Part shown: positions 16,444-25,227 of the stretch, piece after piece
Numbering within the stretch: position 1 is the first letter of the stretch
Layout of the letters: each line of letters opens with the position of its first letter
From: an uncultured Clostridia bacterium
GTDB lineage: Bacteria; Bacillota; Clostridia; Peptostreptococcales; Anaerovoracaceae
Direction: 5' to 3'
DNA length: 38,030 bases
NCBI GenBank assembly: GCA_934277495.1
Contig: CAKQUI010000005.1
Coordinates: 1 to 38,030, forward strand
Translations under genes and position numbers: made by a program
Notes under the pieces: model-generated
The model's database searches: none
The model's input: the letters and a program-made list of their open reading frames with translations, nothing else
Told to the model about the DNA's origin: nothing

Positions 16444-18881
16444 TATGATATCCCTTCTTTTTCAGATTTGTTCATATCATGGAAATTTGTATTGTACAGA
16501 GTATGCAGTATATTGCTCTTATCTATCTGTGCGTCAAGAGGAACTATCGACTGCCCGAATCTGAGCAGTGCTTCACCCGGCCTGTCACTCATTATGTATT
16601 TACGTTCATTCGCAGAAATGGATATAACCTCCTGAAGTGACTCTATATCCGCCTCTGACTGCTTTAAAAGCAATATATACTCTGAATTGGCAACCATCGT
16701 CCTTGTGGTTTTCGTTACAAGATTGTCAGAAACATTCTGTGTTATACCAGTCATGAAACCGCCTTGTTTTCTTACTTCTTTCCACGAACGTTCAAGTGCC
16801 ACTGCACTGACTTCCTCACTTGTAAGTTCATGTGCCTCATCCACATATACCCATGTCGAAACGCCTCTTGCCTGATTATATGAAATACGATCACGTATTC
16901 CTTCAAGCATTATAAGCATGCTGACCTTTTTCAGCTCCTTGCCAAGTTCATTCGTACCGAATGCCACAAGTCTGTTGTTCATATCGACATTGGATTGATG
17001 TGAAAAAAGCGAAAGCGATCCTTCAGTGAATGCATAAAGGCCGGCTGCAAGATACTGTGCCGGCTCTCTGCTGCTCTTTTCAAGTTCTTTTCTGAGATCA
17101 TAAAATGTCGGAGATACCCATTCTTCCTGAGGTCTGCTCAAGATATCATAATACAGCTTTCGTATCACCTCATCTATTGCCGATCTCTCTGACATATCAA
17201 GATATTCCCGTTTCATCTGAGTTATTATGTCAAAAGCAAATTCAGCCTTCGATGCAATGAACTCATTCATATTCCTCGATGCTACGATATGGTCTATCTC
17301 AAGAGGATTGACATAGTTTTCTGTACGTGCTGAAAGATTTATATACTGTCCGTTATACGCAGCAACGATATCCCGATACTCATTCTGCGGATCTATTATT
17401 ATGACTTCATCATCTGAGCCAAGCAGTACCTGTCCAAGTTCCATCTTCACAAAGAAACTCTTACCAGACCCCGGGACTCCAAATACCCATCCGTTGCCAT
17501 TCATAAGTTTTCTTCTGTCTGCTACTACAAGTTTTTTTGAGATTTTATTCACACCATAAAAAACGCCCTGTAAGTGGTATATTTCCTGCACATTAAACGG
17601 CACAAAACATACCAGGGCGTTAGTAAAAAGCGTTCGCAGCATTATGTTCACATATCTGCCACCGACCGGTAGGCCTGTCATGAAGGCTTCCACCTGCTGC
17701 ATATAGTATGGCGATATATCTATCGTTGCAGATCTTCCTATCTGCTGGATACTGTCTACCCGGCTGTCAAGCTCATCGATACTGTCAGCATACAGCGTTA
17801 TAAGAAACTGGGAAAAGAACATATTCTGATCATTTTCAGTTACTTCATTGAGATATTTCTCGATGTTCTTCTTTTCAGTACGTACAGCTCGTGTTATATC
17901 TGAAGAATACTGTTCGTTTTTATTCCTTACCTCCTGCTGTCTTGCGATCTTAGCTTCAACATTATCCAGTTTACGAACAAGCGACTCTTTGACGATATCC
18001 GGAGATATAGGCGTTATATCCATCGTGATAGTCGAAGGATAAGGCAGGGATGTTATCTGCTGCATGAACTTGTTTGATAATTTACTTGGATATCCGTTTC
18101 TGCGTATAACGCATGTCGTAACATATTTGTCATCTATCTGCAGGTACTGTTTGCCTTTGCGGTTTATCGGAACTATACTTACAGGTGCTATACTGTCCTT
18201 AAACTCTTCCTCCATAAGGTCGTTCCATTCCCTTACGAATTTCAGATAAGGATCTGTCCTGTAAAGACGGTAGAGTATATCCAGCCGTTCTATACCAGTG
18301 ATCCTTTCAAGTCTTGATCCTATTCCGGCCAGTTCATCTGCAAGCTGTCTTTCCGTCTGATCAAAAAAGAGATCAGCTTCTTCATATGTTTTCTTTCTTA
18401 CAGTCAGTACTATGTATTTCTGCTGCTCAAGAAAACATGAATCGTTTGTCTGTTTATCTTCGATATGTGCATTATATGCTTCGACAAGTTCCTGTTCCTG
18501 CGGAGTATGACCTGCTCCGCTTATATAGATCTCCTTCATGTCTTCCTTGTTCCTCAGCATATTTGCTATCACGACCTTGAAACTCACGTTAAGACCATTG
18601 AGTAGTATGCAGTATTTTATGAGGATCTCTTCTCTTTCGTCTATATCCTTGGTACTGAAGTTTACATCTGAAAACCTGTAAAGTCTGTCAAACATATGGT
18701 TGTTGTTGTGATCCGGCTCTATCTCAAAAGTGCCGCTTTCACTCACAGAAAATATCGGTATCAGATCCTGCGTCGATTCAGGAACAGGAATACATGGCTC
18801 TGTATTTGCCTTGAATTCCTGAGTTTTATCGATTTTTATTTTCTTTCCGTACTTCCTGTCTTTCTTATTCTTCTGCCTCAT
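16443..18881 (-). CDS. virB4: VirB4-family ATPase of the conjugation channel
   Basis: This 812-residue protein is the ATPase that powers the Gram-positive type IV secretion channel. It shows Walker A GVPGSGKS (468-475), the IIIDPQNEY strand (about 494-502) and Walker B VYVDEAHE (678-685), followed by a RxQGGFMTGITQN-type region of the family. The N-terminal 450 residues form the CagE/TrbE/VirB domain. Length is usual for the family. The gene overlaps the Ig-like surface protein gene upstream by 17 nt and the wall hydrolase gene downstream by 1 nt. In related elements it directly follows the PrgI/VirB3 gene; here the two are about 16 kb apart, with adhesins and a toxin-antitoxin locus between them. 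Confidence 0.95.
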   Translation of the reverse strand: MRQKNKKDRKYGKKIKIDKTQEFKANTEPCIPVPESTQDLIPIFSVSESGTFEIEPDHNNNHMFDRLYRFSDVNFSTKDIDEREEILIKYCILLNGLNVSFKVVIANMLRNKEDMKEIYISGAGHTPQEQELVEAYNAHIEDKQTNDSCFLEQQKYIVLTVRKKTYEEADLFFDQTERQLADELAGIGSRLERITGIERLDILYRLYRTDPYLKFVREWNDLMEEEFKDSIAPVSIVPINRKGKQYLQIDDKYVTTCVIRRNGYPSKLSNKFMQQITSLPYPSTITMDITPISPDIVKESLVRKLDNVEAKIARQQEVRNKNEQYSSDITRAVRTEKKNIEKYLNEVTENDQNMFFSQFLITLYADSIDELDSRVDSIQQIGRSATIDISPYYMQQVEAFMTGLPVGGRYVNIMLRTLFTNALVCFVPFNVQEIYHLQGVFYGVNKISKKLVVADRRKLMNGNGWVFGVPGSGKSFFVKMELGQVLLGSDDEVIIIDPQNEYRDIVAAYNGQYINLSARTENYVNPLEIDHIVASRNMNEFIASKAEFAFDIITQMKREYLDMSERSAIDEVIRKLYYDILSRPQEEWVSPTFYDLRKELEKSSREPAQYLAAGLYAFTEGSLSLFSHQSNVDMNNRLVAFGTNELGKELKKVSMLIMLEGIRDRISYNQARGVSTWVYVDEAHELTSEEVSAVALERSWKEVRKQGGFMTGITQNVSDNLVTKTTRTMVANSEYILLLKQSEADIESLQEVISISANERKYIMSDRPGEALLRFGQSIVPLDAQIDKSNILHTLYNTNFHDMNKSEKEGIS

Positions 18882-21800
18882 TTTCCTTTCTCCGTCTTGT
18901 GAATTTATAAATTACTGCGATAGCTATGATGACTATTGCTGCTGCAAGGATCGTTACAAACATTTTATTTGCCCACAGCCGTTTGAGAATATTATCTGAA
19001 ACGGTTACATTTTCTATCATCCTGACTGATGTATTTCCTGCAGCATCTTTTGCCACTACTTTTATTGTCTGTCCTATACCGTATGGGACTTTCACATCTG
19101 CAGCCTGCATCGATGCCTCAACCTTGTCATATTCATATATGATCTCATCACCGAAATATACTTTACAATCAGCCACAAAGACGTTATCAGTAGCACTGAC
19201 CCTTACCACTGCATCACCTTTGTATATGCCATCAGCTTCTATTCCTGAAACTGCGATCACGGGCTTTGTTTTATCTATGCTGACTCTGAAGGTATCTCTT
19301 GCCTCAGAGAGTTCTGATGCGTTGCCCGCTTTATCTTTTGACTTTGTATTCAGTACATAGACACCCTCTTCTGCAAAAAGTTCTTTATCGAAAACATACC
19401 GGTATTCATCTGATCCATCAGATGCTTTTTTATGCAGCACCCTTATATCTGCATCTGTCCGCTGACCATCTTTTGTAAGTATGCCCTTATGTTCTTTAAG
19501 ACCCGCATAATTTTTCTCCACGATCACCAGCGAATCATCCAGCGACTGGATATATGAATTGTTGTATTTCCCGGTATCCTTTGGTATCCGGAATCTTGAT
19601 CCGAACCGATCCACAGTAAAGGTCACTTTCTTCGATGATGTATTTCCAGCTTTATCTGTCACTGTACACGCCAATGTATATATATCATCAAAACTCCGTT
19701 TCTTATCAAAGCCAGAGAACGTGACCCGACCGTTATATTCAGACTTTTTCTCTCTGGACACTATACTGCCGGATGATTTGCCTGACGCCCGTGTCAGAGT
19801 TATTTCCTTTGATTTAAAATAACTGTCCTTGTACTCGATCTTTGGGGCGATGTTCGAATCATATCCGTTGATCTTCTTTACACCACTTATTTTTATGACC
19901 GGCTTTTCATTATCTATAGTAAACTTCAATGTCACTGGTCTCGAAATATTTCCTGCTTTATCCTGTGCCTGCAGAGTGACTTTATATGTACCTGTCGAGG
20001 TCAGTCTTTTAACTTTTGAATAATGCTCTCCTGACGGAACTATCTTTCCGAAAGATACAGTACTCTTTTTTCCTTCAATCACTTTTGTGATCACTGCAGA
20101 TGCTTTCATATTGGAATAATTATGCTCGACCACAGATGCCTTTATATCCTTTGCTCCCTTGGTGTAGCTGCCTTCTTCTGCACCTGAGAGAGAGATTTTC
20201 GGTGCAACAGTATCCTTTGTGAACTTTATCTTATTCGACTTTGATGTGTTGCCTGCTTTATCAGTTGCAACTGCTATGATCTCATAATCACCATCTTTGC
20301 CAAAACCGTTAAATGAACTTTCTGCAGCAGTCACGGCCTTCTTTTTATAAAGTTTACCGTTACGTCTGACTTCGATAGTGTTCCTGTTCGTATCTGCATA
20401 ATTATCATCAATTATGTCTGCTACCCTCGGTGTTTTGTTAGTGAAAGTTCCATTTTCTACGCCTGACAATGAAACTTTCGGTGCTTCTGTATCAGCAAAA
20501 AAGCTCAGCTTTTCCACGCTGCTGTTTCCTGCCTTGTCTTCAGCATATATATTGATCGTATATTTCCCGCTTTCTGATTCATTTTCTTTGAACCATGATT
20601 TTGAAAGCTCTATACTGATGTTTTCTGTTTCACTATCTTTGAAATCGGCATATGATTTCAAAGGCTCTCCATTTACTGTTACATCTATCTTTGATATGCC
20701 TGCAGGCTTGTCTGATATATCAGATGTAATGTTCACAGAGCTGTCGAACCACGTATACCCCTTTTTTCTATGACCTGATATACTACTGTCACATATTTCA
20801 GGTCCCCTGGTATCTCTTATAAATGAAAGTTTCTGGGTCTGACTGCGGTTACCTGCTGCATCTTCTGTAAATACCTCTATATCGTAAACGCCATCTGATG
20901 TTATGCTCTTGTATTCAGCATGGCTTCCCGACATTAAAGTATCATCATACGCTTTGCCATCCTTCGATATTCTCAGCGATGTCCTGCAATGCTCTGCATC
21001 ATTATCTGCAATATCCAGCTTTATCACCGGGCTGGTATTCACACAGTCGCCATGCTCTATGCCCGAAATCTTTAGTTGTGGGATCACAACATCTGCCAGC
21101 ATCTCAATTTTACCTTCAGATATATTGCCTGCTGCATCCTCAGCGATCAATTCGATTACATACCTGTTATCGTCTCTGGCATTCTTTTCAAGCCATGAAC
21201 GTGTTATCTCATAACCGATTTCATGTTTTTTACCGCCTATAGATTTTTTATCCATGACAGTTTTCCCATTTATTCTGATTGTCACACTTTCGAGAAGATG
21301 ATCATCTGTTACATCTGCCTGCAAAATAACTTTATCGTTGTATATGCTGCTACCCTCATTCCTGCTGCCTGACAGTTCTATCTTCCCTGTTTCCGGTTTT
21401 GTTTTATCGATAACAAAGTTATACGTTTTATCAAGTTTACGTCCTGCACTATCGCTGTACACTGCAGTTACCGAATACTTGCCTTCCCCCTGTGTCTTAA
21501 ACTCATGTGTTCCTGTAACACTGCCCTTGAACAGTTCCTTTGAACCAAACATATACTTTACCGAATATGTTTCGTCCTTCTTATTTCCATCTGTCACATT
21601 TACGTTGAATGTCTTCTCATCTTTATACGCACCGTTATCTCTGATTTCAGAACTTGCCAGTTCCGGCACTGAAACATCTGCCTTGAACTCATACCTGGAT
21701 TCTTCTTCAGATGTACCTTTCACCTTTTTTATGGTGAAAGTATACCGGTTGCCTTTTTCCGGTTCATATTTTTTTAGCAGCTTTTCAGTTATACTGAAAG

Positions 21801-22053
21801 TCTCATGTATATAAGAACTGCCTTTTGTATCGGCTTCCAGTATCTTGTCACTGCCAAGAATGATTTGGATCTTGCTTATTTCAAGACCAGTATTATCTAC
21901 TCTGATATCGCCTGTTATATCTGAAATATATACATCACCTGCCTTTTCTCCTGAAAGGCTTATCTCCGCTGTCGAATCCGCAGCAAAAGCTGCAGCTGCA
22001 CCGATACACACGATACTTAATATAATGACAGCTGAAATTATCCACTTCTTCAT
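18865..22053 (-). CDS. Large Ig-like repeat surface protein with C-terminal membrane anchor
   Basis: This 1062-residue protein has a signal peptide (MKKWIISAVIILSIVCIGAA, cleaved near residue 24). About eight or nine bacterial Ig-like units of some 90-100 residues follow, each ending in 'D-K/A-A-G-N-x-S' and opening with 'D-T-x-x-P-x-I-x-x-S-G'. A membrane helix (about 1027-1047) ends it, followed by an Arg/Lys tail. It has no LPXTG motif, so it stays membrane-anchored and reaches through the wall. Such proteins could promote cell-cell contact during mating. The ATG has AGGAGG upstream; 36 nt separate it from RadC and it overlaps VirB4 by 17 nt, so it is part of the transfer operon. The last unit before the anchor is shorter and ends in 'KLWANK'. 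Confidence 0.8.
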   Translation of the reverse strand: MKKWIISAVIILSIVCIGAAAAFAADSTAEISLSGEKAGDVYISDITGDIRVDNTGLEISKIQIILGSDKILEADTKGSSYIHETFSITEKLLKKYEPEKGNRYTFTIKKVKGTSEEESRYEFKADVSVPELASSEIRDNGAYKDEKTFNVNVTDGNKKDETYSVKYMFGSKELFKGSVTGTHEFKTQGEGKYSVTAVYSDSAGRKLDKTYNFVIDKTKPETGKIELSGSRNEGSSIYNDKVILQADVTDDHLLESVTIRINGKTVMDKKSIGGKKHEIGYEITRSWLEKNARDDNRYVIELIAEDAAGNISEGKIEMLADVVIPQLKISGIEHGDCVNTSPVIKLDIADNDAEHCRTSLRISKDGKAYDDTLMSGSHAEYKSITSDGVYDIEVFTEDAAGNRSQTQKLSFIRDTRGPEICDSSISGHRKKGYTWFDSSVNITSDISDKPAGISKIDVTVNGEPLKSYADFKDSETENISIELSKSWFKENESESGKYTINIYAEDKAGNSSVEKLSFFADTEAPKVSLSGVENGTFTNKTPRVADIIDDNYADTNRNTIEVRRNGKLYKKKAVTAAESSFNGFGKDGDYEIIAVATDKAGNTSKSNKIKFTKDTVAPKISLSGAEEGSYTKGAKDIKASVVEHNYSNMKASAVITKVIEGKKSTVSFGKIVPSGEHYSKVKRLTSTGTYKVTLQAQDKAGNISRPVTLKFTIDNEKPVIKISGVKKINGYDSNIAPKIEYKDSYFKSKEITLTRASGKSSGSIVSREKKSEYNGRVTFSGFDKKRSFDDIYTLACTVTDKAGNTSSKKVTFTVDRFGSRFRIPKDTGKYNNSYIQSLDDSLVIVEKNYAGLKEHKGILTKDGQRTDADIRVLHKKASDGSDEYRYVFDKELFAEEGVYVLNTKSKDKAGNASELSEARDTFRVSIDKTKPVIAVSGIEADGIYKGDAVVRVSATDNVFVADCKVYFGDEIIYEYDKVEASMQAADVKVPYGIGQTIKVVAKDAAGNTSVRMIENVTVSDNILKRLWANKMFVTILAAAIVIIAIAVIYKFTRRRKENEAEE

Positions 22054-22089
22054 TCCTGCCTCCTGTCTTTTTGCATTTCAAACTAATGA

Positions 22090-23097
22090 TCACCGGCATT
22101 TTGCCTTTTTCTTTTTCGGTACATGACTGCTGTTTTCCGTCAGATCGTTTTTCTTATTCAAAAGGACTTCACCACTACTTCCGATAAACAATTCATCATC
22201 ATTATTGAGCATTTTTCTCAACCTGCCTGTTCTCCCTGCAACGACATAACTTTCTTTAACTTCTATCCCGAATATATTTCCACATTCTATGATGCGTTTG
22301 ACCATATCTATATCTGACTGGGATGGTTCATTGCTTCCGCTTGGATGATTATGTATCAGTACAAGAGATGATGCATCAGATAGTAATGTTGGTTTGAATA
22401 TCTCACGTGGATGTGCTAAAGATTCGTTCAAAGATCCGAGCGATACATAATTTGCATTTATCACATGGTCGTCTTCATCCAGGTTCATCACCACTATGAC
22501 CTCCCTGTCATATAGCTTTATATCTTCTGCTATGATCGCTGCCGCATCACTTTCATTCAGCTCACCATCGAAACTGATAACACGATCTGTTTTGAGATCT
22601 ATTTCTGCATTTGACCGGATATCATTATCCGTAAAATCAGGCTCAGCAGCTTCATCAAAAAATCCTTTCCTGCCAGCTATATCGAGCATGTTCTCGATCA
22701 TCATAGACTTTGGGCTGTCAGTTCCGACACCGAATATATGATCTAAAAGTGAAATGCCTATATGCCTGCAATCATAATTCAATGAGTCTGACAAGTCCTG
22801 CAGATACTCATCATATTCTCCATTGCTCAGAAGTACCATTGCCGATGCATTCGATACTACAGCTATTGAAAGTAGATATCTTTCTTTCAGTTTAAAATCC
22901 TCTCTGCTCATTATCTGCTGGTTCAGCACTCTGCCGTTTGTACCGATACATAAAAGGCAGAGCGTGTCCTTTGGATAATCACGCATTTCATTTTCGAAAA
23001 TGTCTGCGAGCTGAAAAGATGTCTTTGCAAACAATTCTTTTTCATATTGTGGCTCAGGCCTTAGCCGTACACTTACTATTTCAAGTCCGTTATTCAT
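22090..23097 (-). CDS. RadC-like JAB-domain protein
   Basis: The C-terminal half of this 335-residue protein is a RadC/JAB domain: LVLIHNHPSGSNEPSQSDID carries the His-x-His and Asp metal ligands, and the preceding 'S-L-A-H-P-R-E-I-F-K-P' is also typical. The N-terminal 190 residues are not the usual helix-hairpin-helix part of RadC but an extra region with 'LLCIGTNGRVLNQQIMSRED', perhaps a second degenerate JAB-like unit. Element-borne RadC proteins are widespread; their molecular activity is unproven. The start is the ATG at 23097, with GAGG 5 nt upstream; codons further upstream cross a terminator. It follows a 50-residue gene and its terminator and precedes the Ig-like gene. Confidence 0.8.
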   Translation of the reverse strand: MNNGLEIVSVRLRPEPQYEKELFAKTSFQLADIFENEMRDYPKDTLCLLCIGTNGRVLNQQIMSREDFKLKERYLLSIAVVSNASAMVLLSNGEYDEYLQDLSDSLNYDCRHIGISLLDHIFGVGTDSPKSMMIENMLDIAGRKGFFDEAAEPDFTDNDIRSNAEIDLKTDRVISFDGELNESDAAAIIAEDIKLYDREVIVVMNLDEDDHVINANYVSLGSLNESLAHPREIFKPTLLSDASSLVLIHNHPSGSNEPSQSDIDMVKRIIECGNIFGIEVKESYVVAGRTGRLRKMLNNDDELFIGSSGEVLLNKKNDLTENSSHVPKKKKAKCR

Positions 23098-23120
23098 TTT
23101 TTCCTCGTATTTTTGCCAAC

Positions 23121-23150
23121 AAAAAAGACCTATGGTTTTTTCCATAAGTC
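23121..23150 (-). terminator. Terminator between the 50-aa gene and radC-like gene
   Basis: A 9-bp stem (GACTTATGG with CCATAGGTC, one wobble), an A6 loop and a T6 run on the minus strand. It ends 14 nt before the ribosome site of the radC-like gene. Confidence 0.85.
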
Positions 23151-23174
23151 CTTGTCCCTGAATTTATCTGCCGG

Positions 23175-23327
23175 TTATTTAGCTTTGTACTCACCAACAT
23201 TCACGTTGATGTTTCTGTCTTTCATATCCACGAATATGATCTCGTGGGGTTTCATGTTTTTTACCATCCGGGTAAGTTCTTCCCTTGTGATATCTTTCGG
23301 TACGGTTTTTGTTTTGATTTTACTCAT
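23175..23327 (-). CDS. Small conserved-type protein (50 aa), first gene of the transfer unit
   Basis: This 50-residue ORF begins MSKIKTKTVPKDITREELTR and ends NVNVGEYKAK. It is preceded by GGAGGG 7 nt from the ATG and by a good promoter with a palindromic operator (23349-23391), and is closed by a terminator. That context makes the gene convincing in spite of its length. It has a helix-forming first half and a beta-forming second half ('HEIIFVDMKDRNINVNV') with no Cys and no membrane segment. I do not recognise a family. As the first product of the unit that leads on to RadC, the Ig-like protein and VirB4, it could be a regulator, but this is inference. Confidence 0.75.
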   Translation of the reverse strand: MSKIKTKTVPKDITREELTRMVKNMKPHEIIFVDMKDRNINVNVGEYKAK

Positions 23328-23348
23328 ATCGGTTCCCTCCTTTATTTC

Positions 23349-23377
23349 ATATTAACATTAACTCTGAAGTCAATCAA
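23349..23377 (-). promoter_or_regulatory. Promoter of the radC-like / virB4 unit
   Basis: On the minus strand TTGATT (23377-23372) and TAATAT (23354-23349) are spaced by exactly 17 nt, 22 nt upstream of the start codon of the 50-aa gene. The -35 box abuts the palindrome at 23376-23391. Confidence 0.75.
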
Positions 23378-23391
23378 GAACATTTGTTCTT
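23376..23391. promoter_or_regulatory. Palindromic operator next to the -35 box (LexA-box-like)
   Basis: AAGAACATTTGTTCTT has perfect 7-bp arms around two bases and contains GAAC-N4-GTTC, the core of the LexA box of Bacillota. It overlaps the -35 box by two bases. A close relative lies at the same place in the promoter at 31078-31106. Either the host LexA or an element repressor could bind it. Confidence 0.6.
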
Positions 23392-23437
23392 TTTTCGTTT
23401 TATCATATGAAACTTTTGTTGATGTTTCCTAAATAAT

Positions 23438-23492
23438 AAAAAGATACCTCATGCTTTAAACCGGGTCATCTACGCCCCAGGCACAAGGTATC
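23438..23492 (-). terminator. Terminator of the FN3/propeller gene
   Basis: On the minus strand the stem pairs 23492-23481 with 23454-23443 (12 bp with two wobbles) around a 26-nt loop and is followed by TTTTTATT. It follows the stop of the FN3 gene by about 15 nt. Confidence 0.85.
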
Positions 23493-23507
23493 ATATGATT
23501 TCTGATG

Positions 23508-25016
23508 CTACTGCAGTCTGCCTATCTTGTAAAGATAATTGCAGCGTATCAGTTTGCGGTATGTCTTCGTATGTGCTTTTTTGTATGTTGCTCTGACTTT
23601 CTTTGTCTTCGTCTTATACTTCCATTTGCCGTCTACTTTCTTCCACTTTACTTTGTAGCTGACCTTCTTGTATTTATACTTGGTTTTGTATTTCCACTTG
23701 CCGTTGACCTTTTTCCATTTCACTTTGTATGTTTTGTAGTGGGTCGTGTATGTGGTCTTCTTGTATTTCTTGTAGTATTCATGATAGAAACCTGCATAGT
23801 ATGTGCTTCCTGCATGATACAGGTTCTCCATCTCATATTTTTTTGATACTTTGACTTTGAACTGGTAGTCACCGTCCCAGTCATATACCGTTATAGTATT
23901 GAAGCTGCTCTTTCTCGGACTCTGCACATCGTAGATATAGTCGCCGTCTGCATCTATGCCCTGATTGAGCTCGTCATCGTTTTTAGTCACAGTCACATAC
24001 TTCACAGGTTTCATGTCCTTATCAAGCAGTATATAGTTGTGCGACTTTATTATCCTCACAGCATACTGCTGCCTCTGGCTGCTGTATGCCACTGCAGAAA
24101 ACCCTGTCACTGCTTTGAGTTTCGATGAGCTTGCTCCCTTGAGTTTAGAAGGGATCGACACATCGACTTTCTTCACTACTTTGAGAGTCCCCGGATCTAT
24201 TATGGAAAGTCTCTTTGGATATGTGCTGTAATGCACGACTATGAGCTTTCCTGTATCCGGATTGTATGTCATATCGTTGCCGTGATCGAGGGGCAGCACC
24301 GATGAGACTTTCACTGTACTGTTGTCTGAAAGGCGGGTCTTGAGTATCCGGCATTTGTCATTGCTCTTGTTGAACATGACATGATATATATATGTGCCGT
24401 CTGTGCAGGCTCCCTGAAGGATATTGTATTTACCGAGCTTCTTTCCTGCTTCATGGTTGATCTCGTATACAGAACCGTCTTTTTTGATCCTGGCAGGTTT
24501 CGCAGTGAAGTCCTTTTTTTTGTTACTGTAACTGATCCAGTCTGAATACCAGTCCTTTCCGTCCTGTGATACATGGGCACGTATGCTGACATAATATTTC
24601 GTATTGGCGGTAAGCCCGGATACTGTGTATTCAGTCGCTGTGCTTTCTGCTGATGCGTACTTCACAGCACCTGAAGTCTTGAAATTCTTGTCCTTCGACC
24701 AGCGTATCTCATAATCTGTCACTTCCGGGACAGTCTTCCAGGAAAATTTCATTTCAGTTGGAGATACTCTGTGCCATCCGGTGATCACCGGAGCTTTTAC
24801 AGTTACCGGCTCTGCTGTTTCCTCCTGCTGAGCCATGACTTCTTTTTCATCATCGCCGGCACTGACGCCGGGATCTTTGTCCTGTGTTTCCTGCTGCTCC
24901 TGTATCTGCGGTTCTGATGCCGGTGCGGTATCGTCTTCGAGAGCTGACACCGGAAATGCTGATAACAGCAGTGATATGACTATTACCGGGATCAGGATCT
25001 TTGTTCTTCTTCTCAT
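23508..25016 (-). CDS. Exported FN3 / propeller-like protein with basic repeat tail
   Basis: This 502-residue protein has an Arg-rich signal peptide (cleaved after about residue 25, FPVSA-LED), a Glu/Gln-rich spacer (26-72) and a fibronectin type III domain (about 74-165). A beta-rich region with several blade-like units follows (about 190-400: 'DGTYIYHVMF', 'TGKLIVVHYS', 'DGDYIYDVQS'), perhaps a small propeller. The last 85 residues are extremely basic and aromatic, with a tandem repeat of the kind YKVKWKKVNGKWKYKTK. Such a tail could hold the protein on anionic wall polymers. No sorting motif or membrane anchor is seen. The ATG has AAGGATG 9 nt upstream. A weak promoter (TTGATT about 65 nt before the ATG) may serve it. 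Confidence 0.8.
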   Translation of the reverse strand: MRRRTKILIPVIVISLLLSAFPVSALEDDTAPASEPQIQEQQETQDKDPGVSAGDDEKEVMAQQEETAEPVTVKAPVITGWHRVSPTEMKFSWKTVPEVTDYEIRWSKDKNFKTSGAVKYASAESTATEYTVSGLTANTKYYVSIRAHVSQDGKDWYSDWISYSNKKKDFTAKPARIKKDGSVYEINHEAGKKLGKYNILQGACTDGTYIYHVMFNKSNDKCRILKTRLSDNSTVKVSSVLPLDHGNDMTYNPDTGKLIVVHYSTYPKRLSIIDPGTLKVVKKVDVSIPSKLKGASSSKLKAVTGFSAVAYSSQRQQYAVRIIKSHNYILLDKDMKPVKYVTVTKNDDELNQGIDADGDYIYDVQSPRKSSFNTITVYDWDGDYQFKVKVSKKYEMENLYHAGSTYYAGFYHEYYKKYKKTTYTTHYKTYKVKWKKVNGKWKYKTKYKYKKVSYKVKWKKVDGKWKYKTKTKKVRATYKKAHTKTYRKLIRCNYLYKIGRLQ

Positions 25017-25121
25017 AAAATTACATCCTTATTTTATTGATCATGTTTTTCTACATATATAGCATAACAAAATTTTAAAATTAATCAAGTACGGCTACAT
25101 TGAGATCAGCCATACATATCT

Positions 25122-25138
25122 ACTGCACCGGGTGCAGT
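25122..25138. repeat. 17-bp palindrome, copy 1 (intergenic)
   Basis: ACTGCACCGGGTGCAGT, 8-bp perfect arms around one base, in the 211-nt gap between the VaFE adhesin stop and the FN3 gene. It is the inverse orientation of the three other copies. The rest of the gap holds a hairpin (25161-25192) and a possible promoter, and no gene. Confidence 0.85.
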
Positions 25139-25160
25139 TATAATATCTTTTCCTGTTATC

Positions 25161-25192
25161 ACACGGATGCACTGCCAGGGTGCATCCGTGTA
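25161..25192. other. Long hairpin after the VaFE adhesin gene
   Basis: ACACGGATGCAC pairs over 12 bp with GTGCATCCGTGT. There is no T-run on either strand, so it is not a classical terminator; it may protect the mRNA end or be a Rho-independent terminator that lost its tail. It lies 36 nt past the adhesin stop. Confidence 0.6.
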
Positions 25193-25227
25193 TATAATGT
25201 TATAGGCTGTGCCGAAAAGTTTCGGTC

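Noticed and set aside
17815..17835. A further operator-like sequence (AAGAACATATTCTG) in the VirB4 gene
   Set aside because: The spacing between GAAC and TTC is wrong, it is inside a coding region and there is no promoter next to it.
25161..25192. Hairpin after the adhesin gene as a classical terminator
   Set aside because: The 12-bp stem is not followed by a T-run on either strand, so it is listed only as a hairpin.
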